The notes under the pieces were generated by a model. That model was not told the DNA's origin. It searched no databases and saw nothing but the letters and a program-made list of their open reading frames with translations. Position numbers and translations under genes: made by a program. Positions 45,423-55,847 of a stretch of DNA of 64,000 nt are shown here, in pieces. How positions within the stretch are numbered: position 1 is the stretch's first letter; each line of letters opens with the position of its first letter. This DNA comes from Telmatactis stephensoni (taxonomy: Eukaryota > Cnidaria > Anthozoa > Actiniaria > Isophelliidae), in NCBI GenBank assembly GCA_029948255.1, contig JALIZF010001640.1:434001-498000 (forward strand). The letters run 5' to 3'.

Positions 45423-46279
45423 GGGACCTGTCATTATTTATCGCCTGGGGGGGGGGGGGGGGGGAGGGGGTGTGAGGATTTTATCACAGTTATAAAACAT
45501 TTGATCTGATCCTCCCCCAAAAGGTTTGAACTTTTTACCGATCCCCCCTCATAAGGGCTGGCAAATTTTGTGATCCCCCCCATCCATTAAGTGCGACAAA
45601 TGTCGTTACTGGTATTATAAGTAAGTCAACCTAAAGAGTGAAGTATCTGACCTAGATGCAAATAGTGCAGTTCGTAGCCACCTGTTTCAATACAAGAAAT
45701 AATATAGTACAAGGAATTAATTTCTCATATAAAATCAAGAGTTTGACATATATATATTTCAGTGCTATAATATATCAAGACACTTACATTTATCACTGAA
45801 TCGCGGCTCCTTTAAAAGTATCTGCCAACACTCTGGAACACAATATTTCAAATTTCTCCAGCTTGTGCCAAATATCCATCTAACTGCTTGATGCTAAATT
45901 GTTTTACCGGTAATGACTGCACGTATGTGTTTTGACGCAACCGAGAGTCATAATATAGAAAAGAAGCCAAATGTTTTGAAATGAAAGTCAATCGTTTTCA
46001 TTTGTTACCTTTCGGGGATATTCAATATAAATAAACGTGTGATTAATTCCTTGTAATAAAATCATATTTGTACGTAATATTTCCCGATCAGTCAAAAAGT
46101 AAATGCATTTTAAAATTTTAACTTTGATGAGTGAAGCTTATGTATGCCAAATGATCCCCCCTTAGAGGGTCTTTAAGTGTAACTAGTCCCCCCTTTTTGC
46201 CTTCTGAAATCGACTGATCCCCCCTAAATTCCTCACACCCCCCCCCCCCCCCCCCAGGCGATAAATAATGACGGGTCCC
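45423..46279. mobile_element. 857-bp Harbinger-like MITE with homopolymer G/C tracts in its ends
   Basis: Ends GGGACCTGTCATTATTTATC and (reverse) GGGACCCGTCATTATTTATC with TTA duplications outside (45420-45422, 46280-46282); 3-bp TTA/TWA targets are typical of PIF/Harbinger elements. Each arm then has GCCTGGGG.. with a run of 14-20 G (or C), then TGTGAGGA. The inner arms carry further GATCCCCCC motifs. No transposase frame. Confidence 0.75.
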
Positions 46280-46289
46280 TTAGTGTTTA

Positions 46290-47340
46290 GTACTTCTATA
46301 AGATTATTCAGCCTTGAAGTTTTATCAGCTATTTGTACGTGCGATGATTTCTATTTTAGGGATTATTAACTCTACATTTTCATTGATTATTTAGTTTCTG
46401 TGCTATTTTTAGGATCATCCACTTTCTAACCAATCATAAGCCTGTACGTGTTTGTCATTAAAATTGGTCAGACCGCGTTGTCTTACCAACCATTTGTTGT
46501 GGAATTGTCATGTTGTAGCTAACAAACAGTATCAGACGTCGATCTTACAAGAACTCTCTCCCCTTAGAGATATACTCTATCATCAAGGTATGTAATTAAA
46601 GCTATTCTTGGGTAGTAGATCGTTTAATGCGTGTTTGTCTGGATCATAGGCTAAATAATGTTTGTCCTTTTCGACTGTAAATACAAAAACTTGATTTATC
46701 TCTGGGCGTGATGTTAGACCGATAACGGTTGGCCCCTAAGTAAAGCAATTTACATACACGTTCGGATGACATCGCCATCGTTGAGCTTAGAAACCAATGC
46801 TTGCTAGCAACAGTCAAAAGTTCATGGGATTCCAATGTATATGTGCAACGATTCAATTATTGAAAGGGATAAGACCCTTTTGGCCGTGTTCCTGAGCAAT
46901 GCGACTGTGAACTTCAACGGACTCAGATAACTGTGGAGCAGCCTCAGGAACTTTGATCGCAAAAATAAATTCATTGTAACTTTCGATCGAATGTAATTTT
47001 TATCAAGTATTAACTTCACCTTTTTTTATCATATAATGCCTTACACGATGCCTCCGATGAAATCTCGGACAGTCCATTTGAATGAAATTCTTTGGAGGTC
47101 CACCAAAAAAAAAAAAAGAAATATACTATTCCAAAGAAGCTACCTGAAATGCTGTTTCTGGTCTTAATTGAAACATCAGACATTTAAGAACCCAGTGCAA
47201 CTCAAGGATCACACAATAAGAATTCATGATCAGCAACTGAGGAGGCATAACAATTTTCCTCTTTTTCTGTGTCATATCCTCACCCTTCTCTCCTTAAATA
47301 CTTTGGACAGCTCCACTTCTTACTGGCGTGATCCAAAGTT
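46290..47340. other. No gene seen
   Basis: Between the Harbinger-like MITE and the pentanucleotide arrays. Short frames on both strands, a short A run near 47106-47120, no recognised coding, RNA or repeat signal. Confidence 0.5.
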
Positions 47341-47383
47341 TTAACAATTGTCCTATTATTGCTTCCGGGTGACAATTTTGAAT

Positions 47384-47547
47384 TTGTTTTTGTTTTGTTT
47401 TGTTTTGTTTTGTTTTGTTTTGTTTTGTTTTGTTTTGTTTTGTTTTGTTTTGTTTTGTTTTGTTTTGTTTTGTTTTGTTTTGTTTTGTTTTGTTTTGTTT
47501 TGTTTTGTTTTGTTTTGTTTTGTTTTGTTTTGTTTTGTTTTGTTTTG

Positions 47548-47578
<31 letters not shown>

Positions 47579-47614
47579 TGTTTAAAGTAATTTTGTTTTG
47601 TTTTGTTTTGTTTT

Positions 47615-47615
<1 letters not shown>
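47384..47615 (+). repeat. (TTTTG)n pentanucleotide array
   Basis: About 45 units with one interruption at about 47573-47590. First of three abutting pentanucleotide arrays. Open frames rich in Phe, Cys, Val and Leu across it are artefacts. Confidence 0.95.
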
Positions 47616-47645
<30 letters not shown>

Positions 47646-48146
47646 TATCTTATCTTATCTTATCTTATCTTATCTTATCTTATCTTATCTTATCTTATCT
47701 TATCTTATCTTATCTTATCTTATCTTATCTTATCTTATCTTATCTTATCTTATCTTATCTTATCTTATCTTATCTTATCTTATCTTATCTTATCTTATCT
47801 TATCTTATCTTATCTTATCTTATCTTATCTTATCTTATCTTATCTTATCTTATCTTATCTTATCTTATCTTATCTTATCTTATCTTATCTTATCTTATCT
47901 TATCTTATCTTATCTTATCTTATCTTATCTTATCTTATCTTATCTTATCTTATCTTATCTTATCTTATCTTATCTTATCTTATCTTATCTTATCTTATCT
48001 TATCTTATCTTATCTTATCTTATCTTATCTTATCTTATCTTATCTTATCTTATCTTATCTTATCTTATCTTATCTTATCTTATCTTATCTTATCTTATCT
48101 TATCTTATCTTATCTTATCTTATCTTATCTTATCTTATCTTATCTT
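47614..48146 (+). repeat. (CTTAT)n pentanucleotide array
   Basis: Over 100 nearly perfect TATCT/CTTAT units, about 530 bp. Because five is not a multiple of three, all three frames stay open as YLILS repeats, none of which is a protein. Confidence 0.96.
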
Positions 48147-48151
48147 AACTT

Positions 48152-48265
48152 ATCCTTTCCTTTCCTTTCCTTTCCTTTCCTTTCCTTTCCTTTCCTTTCC
48201 TTTCCTTTTCCTTTCCTTTCCTTTCCTTTCCTTCCCTTCCCTTCCCTTCCCTTTCCTTTCCTTTT
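48152..48265 (+). repeat. (CCTTT)n with a CCCTT variant
   Basis: About 22 units following directly on the CTTAT array, with a run of four TTCCC variants near 48232-48252. Each unit type differs from its neighbour by one or two substitutions, suggesting one array that changed unit as it grew. Confidence 0.93.
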
Positions 48266-48559
48266 GCTTTCATTATATGCTTGACTATCCTAAGTAGTAC
48301 TCGCTGTGAGTAAAGATAATTGATAATTACTCTTGCCCAAGCCGTAGGCCTACACGAGTCTAGGTTTAGGTTTTCTATCTATCTATCGTCGTAGTCGAGA
48401 ATGTGCCATGAAAACGAGGCAGTGCATGTTCATAGGAAAACATGCAGGACTTTTCACGAGCCACGGACATTTAATAACCTAAACTCCACTATAAATACAG
48501 TCATTGCGTTATAGCAGCTTCACGTGAGTCTAAACCAGGGTAAAATTCAAGTCGGGGAG

Positions 48560-48866
48560 CAAGGGTGGCCGAGTGGTTAGACCACTCGCCTCTCACCGCT
48601 GTGGTCCCTGGTTCGATTCCCAGACGGGGTATTTCATGTGGAGTTGAGTTTGTTAGTTCGTTCTCTCCCTTGCTTCGAGGGTTTTTCTCCGGGTCCTCCG
48701 GTTTTCCTCCCTCCATCAAAAACGAACTGATGAGTCGAGTGATTATTTGCAAAATATTTAAGGTAGAGGTAGTGAGTGTGAGAGAATAGTGTCCCCCAAT
48801 TAGTGCGCGAGCGCTATAAGACTAAGACACTTAAATAAACAGTTATTTATTTTTATTTTTTATTTT
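48560..48866 (+). mobile_element. tRNA-derived SINE, copy 1
   Basis: The head has GGCCGAGTGGTTAGACC (A box, class II tRNA-like, Leu/Ser type) and GGTTCGATTCCC (B box, 48610-48621). The body contains TCTCCGGGTCCTCCGG and GAGGTAGTGAGTGTGAGAG. The tail has AATTAGTGCGCGAGCGCTA, ACACTTAAATAAACAG and an AT-rich end. Transcribed from an internal pol III promoter; mobilised by a LINE in trans. Confidence 0.85.
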
Positions 48867-49456
48867 GTCTCTTCATTGGAAATTTAGGATCGAGACCGAA
48901 CTACCATGAGCTAGTTCAAATCAGCTTGCCGGCGAAGCAGACAATATTCCGCTTTAGTACCGAACTCAAAACGTGACTAAACTGGCTTTAAGACATATTT
49001 ATTTTTCCAGATATTTTCAAATGCGCTTTCGTACGTATATTTCTATGTCGGGTATTTAGCTTCTTTTCGTAGTAGTGCGGTATCCGTTATACTGGAGTGT
49101 CCAGAAGATGAGAGATGACTGTAAAAAGTAGGCGAAACGACGTCACAAGGAGCCGAAATAAATTTCTATGATTAGGCAGGTATGTCCTACTGCCTAGCTC
49201 ATTCTTATGCCAGACTGAATTCCACTTGGGCACGAGTAAACTATGGGCTTGTTTACCGAATGCTCACTGATATTTCCTGTGAGTAAATAAGTACCAGCTG
49301 CAAATCCTCGCAGCAAAAAAGTGGAGATCCAGTGGCTTATATTCTGAAGTCCACATTTGATAGAAATTCACGAGTTGGCCATAGGGGGCCTTTGATTTTT
49401 TAGCAATGTTCTTTGAACTTACAAAACAAAAAAGGGATAATAATTTAAACTTAATT

Positions 49457-49772
49457 ATGGGTGGCATGGTTGGCCGAGCGGGTAGAGCGCTGGCCTTTCA
49501 TCGCTGTGGTCCGGGTTCGAGTCTCAGCTCGAGCGCCATCATAAGTGAACTGAGTTTATTTGCATGATGTGTTGTTCTCTACCATGTCACGAGGGTTTTT
49601 TCTCCGGGTTCTCCGGTTCCCCCCCCCCCTCCCCCTCAGCAAAAATCAACATGTGAATTGAGTGATTATTTTTCATGTAGAGGTAGTGAGTGTGAGAGTA
49701 CAGTGTCCCCCAATTAGTGCGCGAGCGCTAGAAGACTTGGACACTTAAATAAACAGTTATTATTATTACTTG
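49457..49772 (+). mobile_element. tRNA-derived SINE, copy 2
   Basis: The head reads GGCCGAGCGGGTAGAGCGCTGG (A box region, 49472 on) with GGGTTCGAGTCTC as B box (49513-49525). The body and tail match copy 1 motif by motif, including AATTAGTGCGCGAGCGCTA and the AAATAAACAGTTATT end with (TTA)n. The heads differ more than the bodies, which suggests two subfamilies or a head swap. Confidence 0.85.
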
Positions 49773-49774
49773 TC

Positions 49775-51465
49775 GGAGAGTGCTTGGAGACGGCAAGCGG
49801 TGTGGCTTACGCTGCATGTCGCTGCATTCAAGCTGTAAACTGCTATAGATTGTAATATTTGGCAAAACAAAATGTCTACTTAAAAAGCAGTGAATGGTAA
49901 TTAATATTAAGTGCGAAAACAAATTAAAAAGATTAAAGCACGAGGATTATGAATTAGAAATCGAGAATACGAAGATATCATTTTCTCTATTGTCCTTCGT
50001 CTTCCACTAGGAAGCTTAAGGTAAGCAAGCTACCTTATAAAGAGGCGTTCAAGCACTGGACAACAAAAACTATTTAGCTAACGAATAACTCTTGTACAAA
50101 GCTAAAGTTATAACTTTTAGAAAGTTTAGGTTGTTTGTAAGTGGTTTTGATTGATAAAAGTTGGATAAAAGTGTTAATCCAAAGTGAAAATTTGAATGGA
50201 AAATGAGTTTTAGGCCTTCTTTCGCTCAATTGCCATATATATATAATTTCTTACATTGGCAGCTTCAAGTTGCTAAATTTGAATAGGACCACTTTGTACA
50301 ACTCAAAAGACTGTTTTAATTAAACAGGCATTGTATCTTAGTTGATCAATTCTTAACTGACAAAAATAGAATTTGAGTGTTAATCCAAAACGAAAATTTA
50401 AATTAAAACTTGTACAAGGGGCTAGTTTTTGGCGCTTTTAGCCATTATTACTCGATATAAAAAGCGTCCTTTTAAATGCATTTAGTATATGACTGTGTAC
50501 TTGGAGCGGACACTAGCATATCGAGTTGTTTGATTGGTTAGATCGCATCCCAGACCGGTGTAGATTCTCCGGTTAGAACTGGTCAGACTGCATATTTAAA
50601 GGTAAAGCACTACTATTTAGCGTTGGTAGTTCCTTCAGCTGAACGCTGGTCTTCAAGGAAGCCGACGGTTCGCTCTCTACGTACCCCGTATCCATCAGTG
50701 CTCCGTTTTAAGGGTATTTAAAGCTAATTAAAGCTACACGGAATGGAAAGAAGTGGAAATAAGTGTGAGTTGATCCGACAGAGAATTTTGAACTCGGGAT
50801 CTCTTGCATCAGAAAGCCGCGCACTAACCAACTGACTTACACTTCTCCTCTAGATTTATACATGTCAAGATTCAAAACTGAAAACAAACCAAAAATATTA
50901 TTGCACTTATTGCTCTTCAAAAATTACTGTTTTGGTTAGATTTATATCAAGAATAACTTTCATCGCCTGATCAACTCTCAATTTTTTTAGTTTAATGACG
51001 AGAAGCTGGAAGTTCAACTTAAGCTTATATTTCTTGTTCAACATCGCAAAGTGAAAACACATGCAAGTAAACATTCATGGTATTTGTCGATATATTTTTC
51101 AAACATAAAATTCTTATTTTGGATCTATCAAATTGGTTCTTTCAATGAGAAATTTCATTTATTTTTACGATACCATTTTAAGCCGGCTTACAATAAAAGT
51201 TCTTCAAAGACAGTTTTGCTGAAGTAGGATATAAAGTAGGTTTTGTTTGTCGTTGGCGACTGAAAGTTCACTTATATAAGCGCCTTTGTCCTCGGTGAAG
51301 TCTTTCATAAGAAATGAAGAAAACTCGCCATACATTGTCCATTCGGAGAATCCTTGATGCCAATGTGTAAACCAAATAGTTTACACAAAAAGCATCTTTA
51401 ATAACACATTGTCCCTCAAAACGTAGCGGAGAGCAAAATCAAATAAGCTTAACTAATAAGCGGAT
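49775..51465. other. No gene seen apart from a tRNA-like relic
   Basis: AT-rich DNA with short frames only. Two stretches near 50100-50240 and 50330-50460 share GTGTTAATCCAAA and AAAATTT.AA words and may be diverged copies of one repeat. The tRNA-like sequence at 50795-50856 is listed separately. Confidence 0.45.
50795..50856 (-). repeat. tRNA-like sequence (minus strand)
   Basis: On the minus strand AAGTCAGTTGGTTAGTGCGC is a good A box and GAGTTCAAAATTC a weaker B box. The acceptor arm is not paired, so it is probably a SINE head or tRNA relic. Confidence 0.4.
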
Positions 51466-51469
51466 TAGT

Positions 51470-53115
51470 GGAATGAGCTCTCGTACTGGCGATTTACTCA
51501 GTAAGATAAAGGTTGATGAAGTTGAAGGTTTGCCTAACCCGGAAATAGCCAACGTAATAAACAAGGCTTTCCTTGAGCCTCTAGAGGAGGCTCACATTTC
51601 AGTCCACTTAGTCCCTTGCCATTAGAAGACTATCCTGTGTTTCCAGAGGTAACTGAAGAATTAAAGAACTTTTAAATTACTATCAGGCCTTAATCCAGCA
51701 AAGGCCTCAGGTCCTGACAGTATTACCAACTGGCTACTAAAGGAATATGCTGAGTCACTCGCCTTCCCCGTGAAAACTATTATCAATGCATCATTCAAGC
51801 AACAACGTTTACCTGATATATGGAAATGTGCTGTGACACCTTTGCCAAAGAAACAACCTAACCCTAAACCCTAACCAGTATGGTACAGTCCCGAAATCCT
51901 CCACTACCACCGCCTTGCTAAGTATGATCCACGATTGGACAATTGGAACTGATGGTAATGGAGCTACTGTCAGGTCGATCCTTTTCGATTATCGAAAAGC
52001 TTTCGATTTTATCGACCATAGCATTCTCGTAAGCAAACTATGCGACTTAGAACTACCAACAAGTATTATTAATTGGATTATTGATTTCCTCAGCAATCGT
52101 TTTCAAAGAATCAAACTAGCAGATGGTTGTTACTCCGAATGGGGCTCACTTCCATCAGGAGTCCCTCAAGGAACAAAATTAGGACCTTGGTTGTTTATTA
52201 TAATGATCAACGACCTGGTACTCAGCGACGCCCGTGTCTGGAAGTACGTGGATGATACGACGACATCAGAAATTTTCCAAAAAGGTGAAATCAGTGCTGC
52301 ACAATTTATTGCTGATAAAGTAGCTGAGTGGTCACGGAATAACAGAGTCCATTTAAATACAGACAAATGTAAAGAGCTCAGGATTTCATTTGCAAGAAAG
52401 AAACAAGTATTTGAACCAGTTAAAGTTGATGGGAAAGATCTAGAAGTTGTAACAAGTGCAAAGTTATTAGGTGTAACCATCTCAAGTGATTTATCGTGGA
52501 ACGACCATATATACGAAGTAATAAAGAAAGCATCAAAAAGGTTATACTTCTTGGTTCTACTAAAAAGGGCCAAGGTACCATGTGAAGATCTGAGGCTGTT
52601 CTACACTACATGTATAAGATCGGTATTGGACTATGCCGTGCCTGTGTTCTACTACTCGCTACCAAAGTACTTGATTCATGAACTGGAACGTATTCAGAAG
52701 AGGGCGGTAGCAATCATGTGCCCCACTCTTAACTTCAAGGAGGCGCTTACTCACACAAATTTAATTTTGCTAAACGAACATCATGGAAACTTGTGTCATG
52801 CCCTTTTTAATGACATTCTGAATGATGAGACCCGCAGACTGCGCCATTTACTCCTGCCATTACATAAACCAACCAGATATACTCTAAGACATTCAAGAAC
52901 TTTTGATGTGCCTAATGCAAAGACAAATAGAGCTAAGAACACTTTTATTCTATCTTCAAGCCTTAACATGAATACATTTTAGTCAATTCCATATTTCTAT
53001 ATTGTAAATAATTCGAAATTTTAGATTTTATCAATCAATGTATTTTAAAATATGCAATTCAGCCTTCTGGCTGCAAGGTATTTCTCAATAAAGCATTCAT
53101 TCTAACTAATCCTGA
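51470..53115 (+). mobile_element. 5'-truncated CR1/Jockey-type LINE
   Basis: A broken lead-in (51480-51900) carries LNPAKASGPDSITNWLLKEY, the usual segment just before the RT. One long RT frame follows, then a 3'UTR ending TTCTCAATAAAGCATTCATT. The endonuclease and ORF1 are absent, as is usual after incomplete reverse transcription. It ends about 190 bp upstream of the PAN/fibrinogen-like gene. Confidence 0.82.
51915..52982 (+). pseudogene. LINE reverse transcriptase, C-terminal two thirds (355 codons open)
   Basis: Order: FDYRKAFDFIDHSILVSKL (palm), LPSGVPQGTKLGPWLFIIMI (fingers/palm), then the catalytic YVDDTT (about 52245-52262), LNTDKCKELRISFAR, AKLLGVTISSDLSWNDHI (thumb side) and the post-RT region LERIQKRAVAIM. 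It is open to a TAG at 52980-52982, but frame breaks and a CCTAACCCTAAACCCTAACC stretch just upstream cut it from its N-terminus. It may still be translated but could not mobilise itself. Confidence 0.85.
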
Positions 53116-53309
53116 GTTACAGTCAAAACGGTACTAGTTTTTTTCCGTTTTCACGAGCTATGGAATGCTCTAGTAGTGAGCAAGTCGTTGATCTTATTTA
53201 AAGCTGGGCTCACTTGGGACAAACGCTGTTCCATGACCCTAGCAAATCACAGCAAATTATGCAGAAACTCTGCAGATCTATCTAATATATATGCTTTTTT
53301 TGTTCTAGA

Positions 53310-54551
53310 ATGAAAAGCACATGTCCTCAAACGCTTCTGGTGTTCTTGGTTCAGCTGCTCAGGCTTTACATCTCATCAGCACAAAGTTGTTCGCAGCCAA
53401 TCACATCCGAGTATGGCTATGCTCTTCTGTCATCTGCATACTTGATGTTACCTAATGAAGTCCTTGGCTCTTGCTACTTGAAATGCTTGGCGGAGCAGAA
53501 GTGCAGAAGCATCAACTACAACGTGGCTAATGGAATGTGCGAACACAATCGCGTGCACAAGAGATTTTTTCCATCCAGATTTGAGCTGAAACAAGGTTCG
53601 GTATATGCCGAAGTTCCTGGTAAGAAGTTCACGATTTCCATTAAAACACGATACGTAATACTCTGTGCATGCCGATTACCACCAATTGCACTTTCTTAAA
53701 TAGTTTTGTTAGAGCTAATGACTCCTTGTCGGCTGTCAAGCTGCACTGAAGAACAAAGCTTAGGGAATTTTAACTTCGCTTACTTCCTCGCGCAAATAAA
53801 TGAACAAGCACGTAAAACATATTACCGGAAATTTGTTGACTAACATTTTAATTTATTGCATTATGCAGGCACAGGATCCCTCCCAAGTCTTGCCGCCTCG
53901 TCTTGTAAAAGAATATTGCAGCTTGATGGCCCAAATGCTAAATCCGGCATTTACTGGATCAAGCTTCAAAATGGTGCCAGACCTTTCCAAGTCTACTGCG
54001 ACATGACCACCGATGGTGGAGGCTGGACCCTGGTCTACAGTTATCGCCTCACAAATTTTGCCAATTTTATAAACAGGAACAACGCCGTAAGTCCCTTTCC
54101 TAACTGGCCAGTAACTCGATTTGGTAACTGGGTTCCGATATCGACAACAGTTCCTTTGAACGAAACTGCCTACTCAGCCATGGATTTTGCGTTGTGGAAA
54201 GAGATTGGTACAGAGTTTCTTGTCAAACCCAACATCATCCACTGGTTTTCCTGCAAACCAGGTCGTGGTGAATTTGTTCACTGGAAAGAGGGATCTATCA
54301 CCTGCAAAAATGTCAAGAATGTTGCCGCTGTGTGTCATGGCATTTCACCAAATGCACTTTCTCTTCGAGCATGTGGACCTCAATTAAGAAACATCCAATC
54401 CAAAGATAGTGCAGGTATTGTTCTTACGTTTGACGGGTCGCTAGCCAATTGCGTCCCAAGCCACGATCCCTGCGGTTTGGCCCAACAAGACTCTCCTTCT
54501 GATCATCTGAAGAATATTAGTTCTCCCGGTGGCGCATTGTACATTCGATGA
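53310..54551 (+). CDS. Secreted PAN/apple plus fibrinogen-like protein, resembling coral skeletal organic matrix protein 5
   Basis: Two exons, 53310-53619 and 53869-54551, join in frame (phase 1; GTAAGA donor, TTATGCAG acceptor) to give 330 residues. Residues 1-25 are a signal peptide. About 26-100 is a PAN/apple-like module (LGSCYLKCLAEQKCRSINYN). From about 116 a fibrinogen-like module starts SCKRILQLDGPNAKSGIYWI and has YCDMTTDGGGWTLVYSY at about 146-162. The C-terminal half is Cys-poor and unlike a canonical fibrinogen end. The order fits uncharacterised skeletal organic matrix protein 5-like coral proteins (from memory). TTTTTTTGTTCTAG directly precedes the ATG, so an upstream 5'UTR exon is likely. 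Secretion is well supported; a role in the skeleton is inference. Confidence 0.85.
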
Positions 54552-54926
54552 AACAACTGTATGGCAACTCTTCCTTACAGAGCCCAATCGTTGGCATATG
54601 TAACATGGTAAAACATTTGCATGCTGAATGTAATCATTTTATTCCGTCGATCTATAGATGATTAAATATCTACTATGATTTTTAGTAACTGTTTTTAAAG
54701 AGATTGTTGGCACATGCGTTGCAAGATAAATTATTGCATGCTGTATGTAATCATTTTATTACGTCGATATAGAAAACGATTAGTGATAGACCACAGGCGC
54801 TAAAGGCTGAACAAGTGTTTGGGTTACCTGTGGTCAGAGTCAAAATATAAAGAATTGTATGGACTTCGATAAAATTGTTCCTTATGGCATTTATGTTTGA
54901 TTTAGGATAGGATTTCGAATAGTTCT

Positions 54927-54932
54927 AATAAA
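54927..54932 (+). promoter_or_regulatory. Polyadenylation signal of the PAN/fibrinogen-like gene
   Basis: AATAAA lies 376 bases after the stop codon and is followed by a GT/T-rich stretch (AAGTGTTGATTTGGTTC). Confidence 0.55.
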
Positions 54933-55224
54933 GTTTTCAATTAACTTTAAGTGTTGATTTGGTTCTAGTTTTAGCGTTATTTAATGCCTTAAGCATGAAC
55001 CTGATTTCCATCATGAACTTATATTTGGACAAGGTTGGCCATCAGCACACGCGGCCAACTCAACCATACCCTTTACTTCAAACGCCAATAACTTCTCGAA
55101 CTTTCACGCTAGAACCTTAGGATCCAGCCCGAAATTAAAAATCTTACAGGTTGTAAATAGACACACACAACAGACCTTCAATTCTTGGACATATCTTTTT
55201 CCATTCGAATAGAGCGAGGGCACT

Positions 55225-55335
55225 TCAAACGTGAAATAGATATTAGTCTAACAGACATTAGTAGACACTATTTCCATTGTTTTCTTTTGTTTTGATTAGA
55301 CTATTAGACACTGACTATTAGATTTTGTTTCACGG
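55225..55335. mobile_element. Partial copy of the 14329-14488 MITE family
   Basis: Shares GTGAAATAG, TTTTCTTTTGTT and TAGACACTGACTATTAG in the same order, and ends in TTTCAC as an inverted partner to GTGAAA. The outer ends are degraded. Confidence 0.5.
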
Positions 55336-55510
55336 ATTAAGTGCCATCACTAGTATTACTTTCAAACTTCTTTTCGAATTAAGCTTCTGTTTCTTACCTG
55401 TCAAGTATTAATAGATGTCTTTGCTCTTACATTTAAAACTAATTAATTAATTAATTATTCGCTTTCAGTATACTTTTAGGTTTACTTGTATCAATTGCTT
55501 TGTAAACTTA

Positions 55511-55816
55511 AGGCGCTGTTACACGGTGCAATTTTTCTTGCAACTTGCAATGCAACGCCATTGTGTTGCAAGTCGCAGAAAAAGTTAAACGAGTTTCTAC
55601 TTTTCGCAACGTTGCGAAGCACGTTGCAGCGTGTAACATCTATCCAGCAACCTGCAATGCAATCCCTGTCGCAAATGACCAATCAGAACGTAGTGACCAC
55701 AGATATACCTGGTTTTTGGAAGGTCAAGAAAGAGTTACGTTGCCAGTTGCAATGTTCTGCTTTTGTCAGCATTGCATTGCAAGTTGCAAGAAAAATTGCA
55801 TCGTGTAACAGCGCCT
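55511..55816. mobile_element. 306-bp TTA-flanked MITE
   Basis: Ends AGGCGCTGTTACACGGTGCA and (reverse) AGGCGCTGTTACACGATGCA; the inverted arms run about 50 bp through TTGCAACTTGCAATGCAA. TTA duplications flank it (55508-55510, 55817-55819), as for Harbinger-type elements. Short frames on both strands are artefacts of the arms. Confidence 0.82.
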
Positions 55817-55847
55817 TTAGAGTTTGTTGAAATTGTTAAAGTCTACC

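Noticed and set aside
47384..48265. CRISPR-like regular repeats
   Set aside because: Repeats here and at 20.4 and 11.3 kb are contiguous micro/minisatellites without spacers, in a eukaryotic genome.
47348..48297. 312-residue FVLFC/YLILS-repeat frames
   Set aside because: They are pentanucleotide arrays; the same peptide pattern appears in all three frames.
51855..51880. Telomere-like CCTAACCCTAAACCCTAACC inside the LINE
   Set aside because: Only about three units, off the perfect TTAGGG register, inside a retroelement reading frame; more likely a local slip than an interstitial telomere.
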